The notes: generated from the sequence alone by a model not told the origin. Counted from the stretch's first letter, positions 46,317 to 55,310 are shown. The stretch: DNA of 64,000 nt from Bradyrhizobium sp. KBS0727 (GCF_005937885.2 NZ_CP042176.1:372001-436000); one strand, 5' to 3'. Numbers and translations are program-made.

Positions 46317-47135
46317 TCAAAGCGCGCCGCGCAGCCGCGGGTTGTCGGCGCCGGTCAGCCAATCCGCTGACAGCGCCGGTGCCGATGTCGCCGTGCAATC
46401 GCTTCGCCGCAGCTCGGCATGGGTGAATAATTCCGCCAGTTTGGGCTCGTTTCCGGCCGTCAACAGCATCAGGCGGTTCAGTATGCAGCCGATTGCGGCG
46501 CGGCGGGCCGGGAGCGTGTCTGCTTTGTTATCCCCTTGACATGACCAGCCGGAAATCCGGAAATTGGGGTCGTCGATGCGCTTCATGAAGCCGAGACAGG
46601 CGCGGGCGTCGTCCGCCCCGCCAATCAGGCGAAGCAGCGTCACCGGGCCGAATTTGCTGTCGATGACCCCTGCGGCTTCGAGCGCCAGCGCCCCGTCCGG
46701 GTCCATCCGCGCCGCAAGCGCGTCGATCGCGGGTCCGGCCTGGTGCAGTTCGCCGCCCGGGTGATACAGCTCGAGCTCGGCGACCGGCTTGTTGTCGGTG
46801 CCGCTCCAATGGAAGACGTCCTTGCGGCCGCCCTCGGGATGCCGAAGGATCTCGTAAACCTCTGTTTTGTCTTGGAAAATAAATTGGCTGACGGCAAAGG
46901 CCGGGACCGCGCGCGAGGCTACGCTCCAGGCGTCCCTGGCCGGGGGTTCCGCGGCGGCGGCGTCCGGCAACTGGTCCCATAGCGCGAAGGCGCCGATGGC
47001 GATCAGGGCCAGCATCATTACATAGGCGCAGAGCCGTGCCAGCGTAGCGCAGACCTCGTCCGCAAAGCTCGTCAGCGCGGGATGGATTCTTGTCGTATAA
47101 TTGGAAGTGGCCCGTGGGGCCGGAAACGAATGCAT
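46317..47135 (-). CDS. Membrane-anchored protein of unknown function
   Basis: The 272-residue product (ATG 47135) has a short basic start and one transmembrane helix, AYVMMLALIAIGAFALW (about residues 37-53). A periplasmic domain follows with WSVASRAVPAFAVSQF, LGFMKRIDDPNFRISGWSC and NRLMLLTAGNEPKLAELFTH, containing several cysteines. No family was recognised. The frame extends to 47231, but that would leave only 20 bp before the divergent asd start and adds a very basic tract, so the shorter form is preferred. Confidence 0.75.
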   Translation of the reverse strand: MHSFPAPRATSNYTTRIHPALTSFADEVCATLARLCAYVMMLALIAIGAFALWDQLPDAAAAEPPARDAWSVASRAVPAFAVSQFIFQDKTEVYEILRHPEGGRKDVFHWSGTDNKPVAELELYHPGGELHQAGPAIDALAARMDPDGALALEAAGVIDSKFGPVTLLRLIGGADDARACLGFMKRIDDPNFRISGWSCQGDNKADTLPARRAAIGCILNRLMLLTAGNEPKLAELFTHAELRRSDCTATSAPALSADWLTGADNPRLRGAL

Positions 47136-47251
47136 CAAACGCCCAAACGCACGGTAAATCGTTGTCTTATGGGCTTTTCTCGCATAGAAGCGCTGCCTCT
47201 TCCCTTTCCGCTGTGAGCGGCGGGCAAGCATTTTTCTTCGGAGAGTGAACG

Positions 47252-48286
47252 ATGGGTTACAAAGTCGCGGTGGTCGGTGCGACCGGCAATGTCGGACGGG
47301 AAATGCTCAACATCCTGGACGAGCGCAAATTCCCCGCCGACGAGGTCGTGGTGCTGGCCTCGCGCCGCAGCGTCGGCGTCGAGGTTTCCTATGGCGACCG
47401 CACCCTGAAGGTCAAAGCGCTCGAGCACTATGATTTTTCGGACGTCGATATCTGCCTGATGTCGGCCGGTGGTGCGGTGTCGAAGGAATGGTCGCCGAAG
47501 ATCGGCGCCGCCGGCGCCGTGGTGATCGACAATTCGTCGGCCTGGCGGATGGATCCGGACGTGCCGCTGATCGTGCCGGAAGTGAACGCGGATGCAGTCG
47601 CGGGCTTCACCAAGAAGAACATCATCGCCAACCCGAACTGCTCGACCGCGCAACTCGTGGTCGCGCTGAAGCCGCTGCACGACAAGGCCACCATCACCCG
47701 CGTCGTGGTCGCGACCTATCAATCGGTGTCGGGCGCCGGCAAGGATGCGATGGACGAACTGTTCACGCAGACCAAGGCCGTCTACACCAACAGCGAACTC
47801 ATCAATAAGAAATTCCCGAAGCGTATCGCCTTCAACGTCATCCCCGAGATCGACGTGTTCATGGAGGACGGCTACACCAAGGAAGAGTGGAAGATGATGA
47901 TGGAGACCAAGAAGATTCTTGATCCCAAAATCAGGCTGACCGCGACCTGCGTTCGCGTGCCGGTGTTCGTCGGCCATTCCGAAGCCGTCAACATCGAATT
48001 CGCCAACCCGATCACCGCCGACGAAGCGCGCAACATCCTGCGCAACGCGCCGGGTTGCCTCGTCATCGACAAGCACGAGCCGGGCGGCTACGTCACGCCC
48101 TACGAGGCGGCCGGCGAGGACGCGACCTATATCAGCCGCATCCGCGAGGACAATACGGTCGAGAACGGCCTGTCGCTGTGGTGCGTCTCCGACAACCTGC
48201 GCAAGGGCGCCGCGCTGAACGCGATCCAGATCGCGGAATGCCTGATCAACCGCAAGCTGATCAGCGCGAAAAAGAAAGCCGCTTGA
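47252..48286 (+). CDS. asd: Aspartate-semialdehyde dehydrogenase
   Basis: The 344-residue enzyme reduces aspartyl-4-phosphate to aspartate semialdehyde with NADPH, feeding lysine, diaminopimelate, threonine and methionine synthesis. The NADP motif is VGATGNVGREML; the catalytic cysteine is in NPNCSTAQLVVALKPLH. Length is that of the usual bacterial enzyme. GGAGAGTGAACG precedes the ATG. It is divergent from the preceding membrane protein gene. Confidence 0.97.
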   Translation: MGYKVAVVGATGNVGREMLNILDERKFPADEVVVLASRRSVGVEVSYGDRTLKVKALEHYDFSDVDICLMSAGGAVSKEWSPKIGAAGAVVIDNSSAWRMDPDVPLIVPEVNADAVAGFTKKNIIANPNCSTAQLVVALKPLHDKATITRVVVATYQSVSGAGKDAMDELFTQTKAVYTNSELINKKFPKRIAFNVIPEIDVFMEDGYTKEEWKMMMETKKILDPKIRLTATCVRVPVFVGHSEAVNIEFANPITADEARNILRNAPGCLVIDKHEPGGYVTPYEAAGEDATYISRIREDNTVENGLSLWCVSDNLRKGAALNAIQIAECLINRKLISAKKKAA

Positions 48287-48331
48287 GCCGGTCGAGCAGG
48301 ATCGGCAAATGGCGAATGGATTGCCTATTCG

Positions 48332-48982
48332 CTATTCGCCCACCAGTTCGCTGACGCCGCGAAATTCCTTGGCCTCCGCATCGAGCACGAACAGCGAGCC
48401 TTCGGCGACGCCGAAATAGGCGCCGTGCAGGCTCATGTCGCCACGCTCGACGCTATTGCGCACGAACGGAAACGTCATCAGGTTCTCGAGCGAGCGAAAT
48501 ACCGCGGCCTTCTCGATCCGCGTCGTAAAATCCTGCCGGCTTTCGTGCTCGCGCTGGCTGACCTTTTCGCCGGGCTTGATGAACATCTGCATCCATCGCC
48601 CGATGAAGTCGCCCGGCGTCAGCGGATCAATGTCATCAATAAAGGCGCGGATGCCGCCGCATTGGGCGTGGCCGAGCACCACGACATGCTTCACCCGCAA
48701 GACCTGCACCGCATATTCCAGCGCCGCCGACACGCCGTGCGCGCCGCCGTCGGGCTGGAATACCGGCACCAGATTGGCGACGTTGCGCACCACGAACAGC
48801 TCGCCCGGACCGGCGTCGAAAATCACTTCCGGCGAAACCCGGGAATCGCAGCAGCCGATCACCATCACCGCGGGGGACTGGCCGCGCTCGGAAAGTTCCC
48901 GGTAGCGTGTCTGCTCGGTCGGCAGTCGCTGCGAGGTGAATGTCCGGTAGCCTTCGATCAGATGTTCAGGGAATGGAGCCAT
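48332..48982 (-). CDS. Beta-class carbonic anhydrase
   Basis: The 216-residue enzyme interconverts CO2 and bicarbonate. Zinc ligands are in IGCCDSRVSPE (Cys, Asp) and VLGHAQCGGI (His, Cys), as in beta-carbonic anhydrases. The start ATG 48982 (MAPFPEHLIEGYRTF) matches homologues and has AAGG upstream; ATG 48997 and a GTG at 49015 are in frame alternatives. It is probably cytoplasmic. Confidence 0.93.
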   Translation of the reverse strand: MAPFPEHLIEGYRTFTSQRLPTEQTRYRELSERGQSPAVMVIGCCDSRVSPEVIFDAGPGELFVVRNVANLVPVFQPDGGAHGVSAALEYAVQVLRVKHVVVLGHAQCGGIRAFIDDIDPLTPGDFIGRWMQMFIKPGEKVSQREHESRQDFTTRIEKAAVFRSLENLMTFPFVRNSVERGDMSLHGAYFGVAEGSLFVLDAEAKEFRGVSELVGE

Positions 48983-49101
48983 GTTTTCAGCCTTCATTGG
49001 CCCCTGCCTAACCACAAGCCGATGACGGGAACAAGGCTTTCGGGGCGCGGCCCGAAATGTTAGGGCGTGGGCTTCCGAAAGAAACTCGAGGAAACCAGCC
49101 C

Positions 49102-49980
49102 ATGATCCGTCCCCGCCGCAGCCTGTTGTTCATGCCGGGATCGAACGCGCGTGCGCTGGAAAAAGCGCGCATGCTGCCCGCCGACGGCATCATTCTGGAT
49201 CTCGAGGACTCCGTGGCGCCGGACGCCAAGGCGGTGGCCCGCGACCAGATCGCCAAGGCGGTGGCGGCCGGCGGGTTTGGCAAGCGCGAGGTGCTGATCC
49301 GCATCAACAGCCTCGATTCGCCCTGGTGGGTTGACGATGTCGGCATGGCCGGCAAGTCCAAACCGGACGGCATCCTGGTTCCCAAAATCTCCACCGTCGA
49401 CGATCTCAACGCCGTCGCCGACCGTCTCAGCGACATCAACGCTGATGCCTCGATCAAGGTCTGGGCCATGATCGAGACCGCGCGCGCGGTGCTGGATGCC
49501 GACAAGCTCGCCGCCGCGGCCAAGGATTCCGAAATCAGGCTCGCCGGCTTCGTGTTCGGGCCGAACGACATTTCGCGGGAAACGCGGATCCGGATGCAGC
49601 CGGGCCGCGCGGCGATGATCCCGATGATCACGCACTGTATTCTGGCGACGCGCGCGCACGGGCTTGAAATTCTCGATGGTCCCTACAGCGACATCGGCAA
49701 TATCGACGGCTTTGCCGCGGAATGCGCCCAGGGCCGCGATCTCGGCTTTGACGGCAAGACGCTGATCCATCCGAGCCAAATCGATGCCTGCAACGTCATC
49801 TTCACGCCGCCGGCCGAAGAAGTCGCGGAAGCCCGCAAGATCATCGCGGCGTTTGCCAAGCCCGAAAACGCCTCGCGCGGCGCGATCCAACTCGACGGCC
49901 GGATGGTGGAGCGGCTGCATGCCGAGATGGCCAAGCGCACGATTGCGATTGCGGATGCGATCGCAGCGATGGGAAGTTAG
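49102..49980 (+). CDS. HpcH/HpaI aldolase/citrate lyase family protein (CoA ester lyase)
   Basis: The 292-residue protein has the CitE/malyl-CoA lyase features: RRSLLFMPGSNARALEKA at the start, the metal-binding ILDLEDSVAP, the GFVFGPNDISRETRIRMQP and GKTLIHPSQIDACN. The expected reaction is reversible cleavage of a 3-hydroxyacyl-CoA ester (malyl-CoA, citramalyl-CoA or similar). The exact substrate cannot be read from sequence. ATG 49102 is chosen because the conserved region starts there; the frame is open from 49057. Confidence 0.9.
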   Translation: MIRPRRSLLFMPGSNARALEKARMLPADGIILDLEDSVAPDAKAVARDQIAKAVAAGGFGKREVLIRINSLDSPWWVDDVGMAGKSKPDGILVPKISTVDDLNAVADRLSDINADASIKVWAMIETARAVLDADKLAAAAKDSEIRLAGFVFGPNDISRETRIRMQPGRAAMIPMITHCILATRAHGLEILDGPYSDIGNIDGFAAECAQGRDLGFDGKTLIHPSQIDACNVIFTPPAEEVAEARKIIAAFAKPENASRGAIQLDGRMVERLHAEMAKRTIAIADAIAAMGS

Positions 49981-49986
49981 GCGCGC

Positions 49987-50400
49987 TTACGCGCTCGCCC
50001 GCGGGCCGAGACCGTCGATGGTCGGGGCGTTGCCGCAATATTCGTCGTAATGCGCGGCGGCAGTACCGGCGGCAAGTTCGCGATCGCATTGGTGCTTGTG
50101 GTTGCACAGCGTGCAGACGCGCTCCATATCGCGCAGCACCAGCGGCTCGGTACGCGCCAGCGCTTCCTTGTCGATTCCGAGCGCCTTCAGCATTTTCGGC
50201 AGTTCGTCGGCGGCGTGAGGCCCCTGACGGACCAGCGCTTCCAGATCGGCGGAAGACATCCGCAATTCGCTGGCGATCCGCCCGAAATTGGCCGCGTCCA
50301 TCTCGCGCATTTCCTTCAACTCGCCGCGGTGTTTCAGCCAGTCGCCAAACGCATTGATCAGCAGTTCGACCCGGGGAAAGGGATGCTCTTGGACGGTCAT
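49987..50400 (-). CDS. DUF6455-type cysteine-motif protein
   Basis: The 137-residue protein ends in a conserved cysteine block, RVCTLCNHKHQCDRELA, then HYDEYCGNAPTIDGL, matching the DUF6455 family of small alphaproteobacterial proteins. The N-terminal part is helical and acidic (ELLINAFGDWLKHRGELKEM). The cysteine arrangement suggests metal binding; function is unknown. It lies 6 bp from, and converges with, the CoA lyase gene stop. Confidence 0.8.
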   Translation of the reverse strand: MTVQEHPFPRVELLINAFGDWLKHRGELKEMREMDAANFGRIASELRMSSADLEALVRQGPHAADELPKMLKALGIDKEALARTEPLVLRDMERVCTLCNHKHQCDRELAAGTAAAHYDEYCGNAPTIDGLGPRASA

Positions 50401-50550
50401 CGGACGCCTCCGTTCGCAGCAAGATTTGATCCAAATGAACCCAAACGGGGTCGAGCGTCGTTGCGCTGGATCAAACGGGCATCGGGCGATGGCGAAACAC
50501 ATCATCGCGATTGTGGATGCGATCTTACCCTCCCTCTCCAGGGGGGTGAA

Positions 50551-51342
50551 TCAACGCGCTCCAAACTTCTCCGCCGCCCAGGCATACAGGCTGCCGGGGA
50601 TCGGCTTTTCACCGCCGCGGCCTTTGGGCGAGATGTGCAAGCCGATAATGTCGGGATCGGCGAGCAGCGCCGAAAAATCCGATCGCTCGAAAAACAGTTT
50701 CGGCTCGGCATGCACCGCATAGAAGGATTGCTTCGGCAACGCGTGCTGCAATTCATTCGACCGCCGCGCCAAGGCGGTCAGCGCGGCCGGGCCGAAGATC
50801 GCGACCCTGATGTCGGCGAGACGGTTTGAACGTCCGCGCCACTGTCTCCATGCGAAAGTCAGCCGATGGCGCAGCGCCAGCCAGTCCGGCGTCAATTCGT
50901 CCTGTTCCATCAGGCTTTCGAACGCGCGGACGATCGGATCGTCCGGCGGCAGATATAGAACCGAATTGCCGAGCTGGCGCGGACGCTCCCAGGCGAAATA
51001 GGGTTTTGCCGGATCGACCTCGACCGGCTTCAGCAACAGTACGTCGGCGTCGAGCCACAGCCCGGCCGTTTCCGCCATCAGCCGCATGCGGAAGAAATCG
51101 CTGAACTGCAGAATGGTCCAGTCGCGCCAGCTTCCGTCGGGTTCCGGCGGACGAAGCCGTTCGGCAAAGGAATGCGGCAGGATCGCTTCGGCCTCGGCAT
51201 TGCCGACGCCGTCGGGCAGGCCGACCAGCGGATCGAAACTGTAGACGGTGACCTTGTGTCCGGCCGCAACCTGCGACCGCAGGCAGGTCAGCCTTAGCCC
51301 GTCGAGCGGGCCATGCCAGAAGCTGACGACGTCAGGCCGCAT
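50551..51342 (-). CDS. Glycosyltransferase with a DXD motif (sugar-binding GT32-like)
   Basis: The 263-residue protein begins VSFWHGPLDGLRLTCLRSQV, contains LQFSDFFRMRLMAETAGLWL followed by DADVLLLKP (the DXD motif that binds a nucleotide-sugar metal complex), and later FAWERPRQLGNSVLYLPPDD. The layout matches Gly_transf_sug or capsule-type glycosyltransferases. The acceptor is unknown. It stands alone between DUF6455 and leuD genes. Confidence 0.83.
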   Translation of the reverse strand: MRPDVVSFWHGPLDGLRLTCLRSQVAAGHKVTVYSFDPLVGLPDGVGNAEAEAILPHSFAERLRPPEPDGSWRDWTILQFSDFFRMRLMAETAGLWLDADVLLLKPVEVDPAKPYFAWERPRQLGNSVLYLPPDDPIVRAFESLMEQDELTPDWLALRHRLTFAWRQWRGRSNRLADIRVAIFGPAALTALARRSNELQHALPKQSFYAVHAEPKLFFERSDFSALLADPDIIGLHISPKGRGGEKPIPGSLYAWAAEKFGAR

Positions 51343-51362
51343 CCGCGTCGCCCCATAGAAAA

Positions 51363-51389
51363 AGAGCCCCGATTTTTGGTCGGGGCTCT
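51363..51389 (-). terminator. Rho-independent terminator of leuD
   Basis: The perfect 10-bp stem AGAGCCCCGA / TCGGGGCTCT encloses TTTTTGG. On the minus strand it is followed by TTTTT, just after the leuD stop. Confidence 0.9.
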
Positions 51390-51399
51390 CCGGAAAACG

Positions 51400-52005
51400 T
51401 CAGGCCCAGGCGCGCTCTTTTTTGGCCTTGGCTTCGTAGGTGTCGATCGAGGCCCTCTTCTCCATCGTCAATCCGATGTCGTCGAGGCCGTTCATCAGGC
51501 AGTGCTTGCGGAACGGATCGATCTCGAACTTTGCCTTGCCGCCGTCGGGACCGCGGATTTCCTGATTGGCGAGATCGATGGTCAGCGTCGCGTTGGCGCC
51601 ACGCTCGGCATCGTCAAACAGCTTGTCGAGATCTTCCTGGGTCACGCGGATCGGCAGAATGCCGTTCTTGAAGCAGTTGTTGTAGAAGATGTCGCCGAAC
51701 GAGGTCGAGATCACGCAGCGGATGCCGAAATCCAGCAGCGCCCACGGCGCGTGCTCGCGGCTCGAGCCGCAGCCGAAATTGTCGCCGGCGACCAGCACCT
51801 TCGAATTCCGGTAGGCCGGCTTGTTGAGGATGAAGTCGGGATTCTCGCTGCCGTCATCCTTGTAGCGCTGTTCCGCGAAAAGCCCCTTGCCGAGGCCGGT
51901 GCGCTTGATGGTTTTCAGATACTGCTTCGGAATGATCATGTCGGTGTCGACATTGATGATCTTCAGCGGCGCCGCGACGCCTTCCAGTGTGGTGAACTTT
52001 TCCAT
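51400..52005 (-). CDS. leuD: 3-isopropylmalate dehydratase small subunit
   Basis: The 201-residue protein has the LeuD signatures [39 protein letters not shown] and [18 protein letters not shown]. With LeuC it isomerises 2- to 3-isopropylmalate in leucine synthesis. Length is usual (about 201). GGGAAGCGATCG precedes the ATG. leuC lies 3.5 kb upstream on the same strand; unlike in many bacteria they are not adjacent. Confidence 0.97.
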   Translation of the reverse strand: MEKFTTLEGVAAPLKIINVDTDMIIPKQYLKTIKRTGLGKGLFAEQRYKDDGSENPDFILNKPAYRNSKVLVAGDNFGCGSSREHAPWALLDFGIRCVISTSFGDIFYNNCFKNGILPIRVTQEDLDKLFDDAERGANATLTIDLANQEIRGPDGGKAKFEIDPFRKHCLMNGLDDIGLTMEKRASIDTYEAKAKKERAWA

Positions 52006-52089
52006 CGATCGCTTCCCGGTCTAAAATGAGGGATAGGGCGGCTGATTTATACCGAATAGGGCCTTGGCAAAAGGCTAATTTCCGCAATC

Positions 52090-52488
52090 CTAGCCTGCGC
52101 GAGCCTCGATCGCCTCCATATCGGCGTCCGAGAGCCCGAAATGGTGTCCAATTTCGTGAATCAGGACGTGGCGGACGATATGGCCCAGCGTTTCCTCATG
52201 CTCGGCCCAGTAATCGAGGATCGGCCGGCGGTAGAGCCAGATCATGTTGGGCAGGCGGGCGATGTCGCCCTGGCTCTGCTGCGGCAGGCCGGTGCCCTGG
52301 AACAGGCCAAGCAGGTCGAATTCGGATTGCGCCTGCAACTCGTCCAGTACTTCGTCGGTCGGAAAATCATCGACGCGGACGATCACGCCCTCGCACAGGG
52401 TCCGAAAACCCGCCGGCAGGCGCTCGAATACCTGGTGCGCCATGGCTTCCATTTCGGCAAGCGAGGGGGCTTTTGCGTTGGTCCACAT
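52090..52488 (-). CDS. Metallopeptidase family protein (zincin-like)
   Basis: The 132-residue protein has the extended zincin motif HEIGHHFGLSDADME (HExxHxxGxxD), preceded by IWLYRRPILDYWAEHEETLG. It matches the PF06262 minimal metallopeptidase family found widely in alphaproteobacteria. No signal peptide is visible, so a cytoplasmic role is likely; its substrate is unknown. It sits 84 bp upstream of leuD on the same strand. Confidence 0.88.
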   Translation of the reverse strand: MWTNAKAPSLAEMEAMAHQVFERLPAGFRTLCEGVIVRVDDFPTDEVLDELQAQSEFDLLGLFQGTGLPQQSQGDIARLPNMIWLYRRPILDYWAEHEETLGHIVRHVLIHEIGHHFGLSDADMEAIEARAG

Positions 52489-52622
52489 GGCCTCTGTTTA
52501 GCGCATCATCCCGGAAAAGTGGGAACCGGTTTTCCCCCGCGGGCGCGCACGCTTTTGCGGGAGTTGACCTTGGCGCGCCAATCGGAGACCGTACGGCCCG
52601 GTATCAGGCTTGGGTGGATGGG

Positions 52623-52937
52623 ATGACGCGTTTTGTGACGGTTGCGCTTGGGGCTGCTTTTACCGGGCTTATGCTCGCGGGCACGGCAGCGCAGGCGCAG
52701 ACGGCGATGTCGGGCGCACAGGGCGCGCGGAAGCCGGCAGTTACCGACGCGTCCTCGCAGAGCCGGAAGCTGCGGCGCGTGCCGATCTATCGGCCCGATT
52801 GGGAGCCGGACGTCTATCCCCGTTACAACCCCGGTCCCAACGCGGTACGGGATTGCACCGCAACCTACGTAACGGAACAGCGGCCGAGTGGCACCGTGAT
52901 TACTCCGCGCATGAACTGCTACTGGCGCCGCGGCTAA
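52623..52937 (+). CDS. Small secreted protein of unknown function
   Basis: The 104-residue product has a signal peptide (MTRFVTVALGAAFTGLMLAG...) cleaved near TAAQAQT. The mature part is basic and rich in Pro and Tyr (RRVPIYRPDWEPDVYPRYNP, CTATYVTEQRPSG) with two cysteines, which end it at NCYWRRG. Starts upstream in the same frame lack a signal. I know such proteins only as conserved hypotheticals in Bradyrhizobium. Confidence 0.75.
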   Translation: MTRFVTVALGAAFTGLMLAGTAAQAQTAMSGAQGARKPAVTDASSQSRKLRRVPIYRPDWEPDVYPRYNPGPNAVRDCTATYVTEQRPSGTVITPRMNCYWRRG

Positions 52938-52968
52938 GCGTTCTCCCGTCGATCCTTCCGTCGATCAG

Positions 52969-53208
52969 CTAGCGTCCGCGCACGGCGCCGATCAGTCCGG
53001 CGCCGACGACAAGCGCCGATGCGCCGTAGACGAGGATGGCCATCGCCACCTGGGTGAAGTGACTTGCGGTTCCCATGCCGCCGCCGGGGCCCTGTGAGGC
53101 GAGAGCGGCACTGGCCCACCACACTTCTATAACGATCACTTCCGTAACGACCATCGCGGCTGCGATCGCAGCACGCGATATCGATCCGCCTATGCGAGAC
53201 GATGTCAT
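52969..53208 (-). CDS. Small membrane protein of unknown function
   Basis: The 79-residue product has a basic N-terminus (MTSSRIGGSISR) and two hydrophobic helices: AAIAAAMVVTEVIVIEVWWA and VAMAILVYGASALVVGAGLI. A strong GGGAGATCGTC lies before ATG 53208, which fixes the start; the frame upstream to 53310 is not hydrophobic. No family was recognised. Confidence 0.65.
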   Translation of the reverse strand: MTSSRIGGSISRAAIAAAMVVTEVIVIEVWWASAALASQGPGGGMGTASHFTQVAMAILVYGASALVVGAGLIGAVRGR

Positions 53209-53413
53209 GACGATCTCCCGAAAGAACAAACTGCAGAAGATACGACGGTAGTCTACGCCGGTTTTGCGCCGGCGCGTAAAATCAGCGGAACAACGTTCTG
53301 CGTTCCGCATTCATGTTCGCGGCGCAAACGTTCACACCGCATTCACGTGATCACCATCAGCATGTGAACTGCGTCGCGTCGATGCGACTCACATGAACCC
53401 AAGGAGACCATAG

Positions 53414-53644
53414 ATGCAGGTGACGAAAGTGCTGGGACTTGCCGCCGTTGGCGCATTGCTCGTTCTCGCCGCTCCGACCGAACGCGCGCAAGCGTTGTCG
53501 CTCAGCAATCCCGGCGCCGCCGCGGCGGTTCAGCAGGATACCAGGGCGGATACCACCGAAGTAAGGTGGGGACGCCATCATGGCGGCTGGCATCGCGGCT
53601 GGCATCGTCACCGCTGGCACCATCGTCACTGGCGCCGCTGGTAA
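53414..53644 (+). CDS. Small secreted His/Trp/Arg-rich protein
   Basis: The 76-residue product follows AAGGAGACC. It has a signal peptide (MQVTKVLGLAAVGALLVLAA...) ending around RAQALSL, and a mature tail with repeated His, Trp, Arg and Gly (RWGRHHGGWHRGWHRHRWHH). The tail could bind metals or polyanions. The ALSLxxPG segment also occurs in the product of the gene at 54428. Confidence 0.8.
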   Translation: MQVTKVLGLAAVGALLVLAAPTERAQALSLSNPGAAAAVQQDTRADTTEVRWGRHHGGWHRGWHRHRWHHRHWRRW

Positions 53645-53659
53645 TATCTCACGGCGTTC

Positions 53660-53689
53660 AAATAGGCCCGTTCATCGCGGGCCTATTTT
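53660..53689 (+). terminator. Rho-independent terminator of the His/Trp-rich gene
   Basis: An 11-bp stem AAATAGGCCCG / CGGGCCTATTT encloses TTCATCG and is followed by T residues. Confidence 0.85.
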
Positions 53690-53802
53690 CGCTTCAGCGG
53701 TCTTTTCGTTTCAATCTCGGCTGGCGCATGATGTCGCGGTTGCGAAACCGGCTCGATCACTTCACGTTATCCCGCAAGGTCGATCCAAATCAGGAGCTCA
53801 TC

Positions 53803-54090
53803 ATGAAGCGTTTGATCGGCGCCGCCCTTGTCACGGGCGTGCTCGCGTTTGCCGGCCCGTCAGGGATCAACCAGGCCGCCGCGGCGACGCCGCAAATGAA
53901 GGCGCCGACATCAGCTGTTTCAGCCGCGACCGAGCCCAGCGCGCGCCGGCACCATCGGCGCCACTATCATTACGGCTATCGTCCGTATTATCGGCCCTAC
54001 TATTACGCGCGGCCCTATTACTATCGGCCGTATCCCTATTACGCGCCGGCCCCGTTCCCGTTCGGTCTTGGATTTGGTCCGTTCTGGTGA
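53803..54090 (+). CDS. Small secreted Tyr/Pro/His-rich protein
   Basis: The 95-residue product (ATG 53803 after CAGGAG) begins MKRLIGAALVTGVLAFAGPS, a signal peptide. From about residue 48 it becomes RRHHRRHYHYGYRPYYRPYY and then a run of PYY and PYP units, ending FGLGFGPFW. It has no recognised domain. The tyrosine-proline repeats resemble cell-surface or matrix-binding segments. It lies between two other small secreted low-complexity genes. Confidence 0.75.
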   Translation: MKRLIGAALVTGVLAFAGPSGINQAAAATPQMKAPTSAVSAATEPSARRHHRRHYHYGYRPYYRPYYYARPYYYRPYPYYAPAPFPFGLGFGPFW

Positions 54091-54106
54091 TGAAGGATCC
54101 TCTCTT

Positions 54107-54270
54107 GTCGTCCCGGCCAAGCCAACGGGTCGCGCGAATGCGCGCCCGATGACAGGCTCCGCGCGAGCCGGGATCCATACCGCGTGATCTATCGATGAGG
54201 CAGTGCGGTTGACGCCTTCCTCAACAACCAAATCCTGTGGTTATGGGTCACTGCTTCCGCAGGGACGACG
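54107..54270. repeat. Interspersed repeat, family H, in the 54091-54427 gap
   Basis: The gap holds TCGTCCCGGCCAAGCC, a GATGACAGGCTCCG and GATCCATACCGCGTGATC, and ends GGTTATGGGTCACTG and CAGGGACGACGA. I recognise this as a copy of an intergenic repeat common in Bradyrhizobium. The remaining gap has no feature I can support. Confidence 0.6.
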
Positions 54271-54427
54271 AAAGAGTTTGAATGCGGAGAGCATTTCATC
54301 TCTACGGTCCGCGCATTCATGGCGCGTTCACGTGCCCGTCGCTAATGTCACGATGGGAGCGACCGCACATCAGCGCGGCGAGGCCAGCCGGGCGCAACGC
54401 TTCGTCGCCGGTTAGGGAGGATTATCG

Positions 54428-55030
54428 ATGACGATATCCGATCCCGGACGCGGCTTGGTCCGCCGTCTGGGCCTTGCGGCTGCGGCGATCTTTGTTCTCG
54501 CAGCCAGTCCACAACAGCGCGCCGAGGCGCTCTCGCTTGCCAGTCCGGGCACCGCGCCGTCAGCGAAAGTCGCGACCGACGGATCGATGATCCAGGTTCG
54601 CGGCGGTCATGGCGGTGGTGGCGGCCATGTCGGTGGCGGCGGCCATGGCGGTGGCGGTTTCCACGGCGGAGGTGGTGGCTTCCACGGCGGCGGAGGTTTC
54701 CACGGTGGTGGCTTTCACGGCGGCGGTTTTCACGGCGGCGGTTTCCGCGCCGCTCCGGTGTTCCACGGCGGTGGCTATCGCGCCGTTCACTTTGGCGGCT
54801 ATCGCCATGCCTACTTCCGGCCGCACTTCTTTCACCGGCCGCACTTCGTCCACCGGGTTCACTTCCGGCGCTTCTACGGATCGTCCTATTACCCCGCCTA
54901 CTACGGATATCCGTATCGCTACTGCCGGGTGGTCTGGACCTATTACGGGCCGCGCAAGATCTGCCGGTATCGCCCGTGGTACCGTCACCACTATTGGCGT
55001 CACCACTGGCACCACTACCGCTACTGGTGA
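54428..55030 (+). CDS. Secreted Gly/His-rich repeat protein
   Basis: The 200-residue product has a signal peptide (about residues 12-35) ending near EALSLASPG. Residues 60-120 are a glycine-histidine array built from GGHGGGG and GGFHGGG units, and the C-terminal part (120-200) is aromatic and basic with HRPHF, YRYCRVVWTYYG and HHYWRHHWHHYRYW. It looks like an exported metal-binding or surface-coat protein. ALSLxxPG is shared with the gene at 53414. GGGAGGATTATCG precedes the start. A terminator hairpin follows. Confidence 0.85.
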   Translation: MTISDPGRGLVRRLGLAAAAIFVLAASPQQRAEALSLASPGTAPSAKVATDGSMIQVRGGHGGGGGHVGGGGHGGGGFHGGGGGFHGGGGFHGGGFHGGGFHGGGFRAAPVFHGGGYRAVHFGGYRHAYFRPHFFHRPHFVHRVHFRRFYGSSYYPAYYGYPYRYCRVVWTYYGPRKICRYRPWYRHHYWRHHWHHYRYW

Positions 55031-55048
55031 GGCTTCCCCAAAATGAAA

Positions 55049-55070
55049 CAGGCGCCCGTTCGGGCGCCTG
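55049..55070 (+). terminator. Hairpin terminator after the Gly/His-rich gene
   Basis: The 10-bp arms CAGGCGCCCG / CGGGCGCCTG are followed by ATTTT. The stem is nearly continuous with only TT between the arms. A short T-tract makes it a weaker intrinsic terminator than the others here. Confidence 0.7.
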
Positions 55071-55100
55071 ATTTTCGTCGGTCGTCGTCCTGAATGAACT

Positions 55101-55310
55101 CTAATCCCAGTTCGTGAACTTCCAGGGCTTGATTTTCCATGGCGTGAGGTTTTCGAGCCGCCACTGTTCAACGCGATCCGATCGATGGCTAAGGCGTGAG
55201 GTTTGCTTGACCGCCGCCGACGGGAGATCGACCATGCGCGACTGATTGCTGCGGCGCGACTGCCTAGTCGCCTCGCTGATCATATCGACGAATTCAGGCT
55301 TATCCGCCAT
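55101..55310 (-). CDS. Small hypothetical protein
   Basis: The 69-residue frame starts MADKPEFVDMISEATRQSRR and ends ENLTPWKIKPWKFTNWD. It is polar and basic, with no signal or membrane segment. GAGGGAACC lies upstream of the ATG, and codon bias looks coding, but I know no family. It is downstream of leuC on the same strand. Confidence 0.5.
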   Translation of the reverse strand: MADKPEFVDMISEATRQSRRSNQSRMVDLPSAAVKQTSRLSHRSDRVEQWRLENLTPWKIKPWKFTNWD

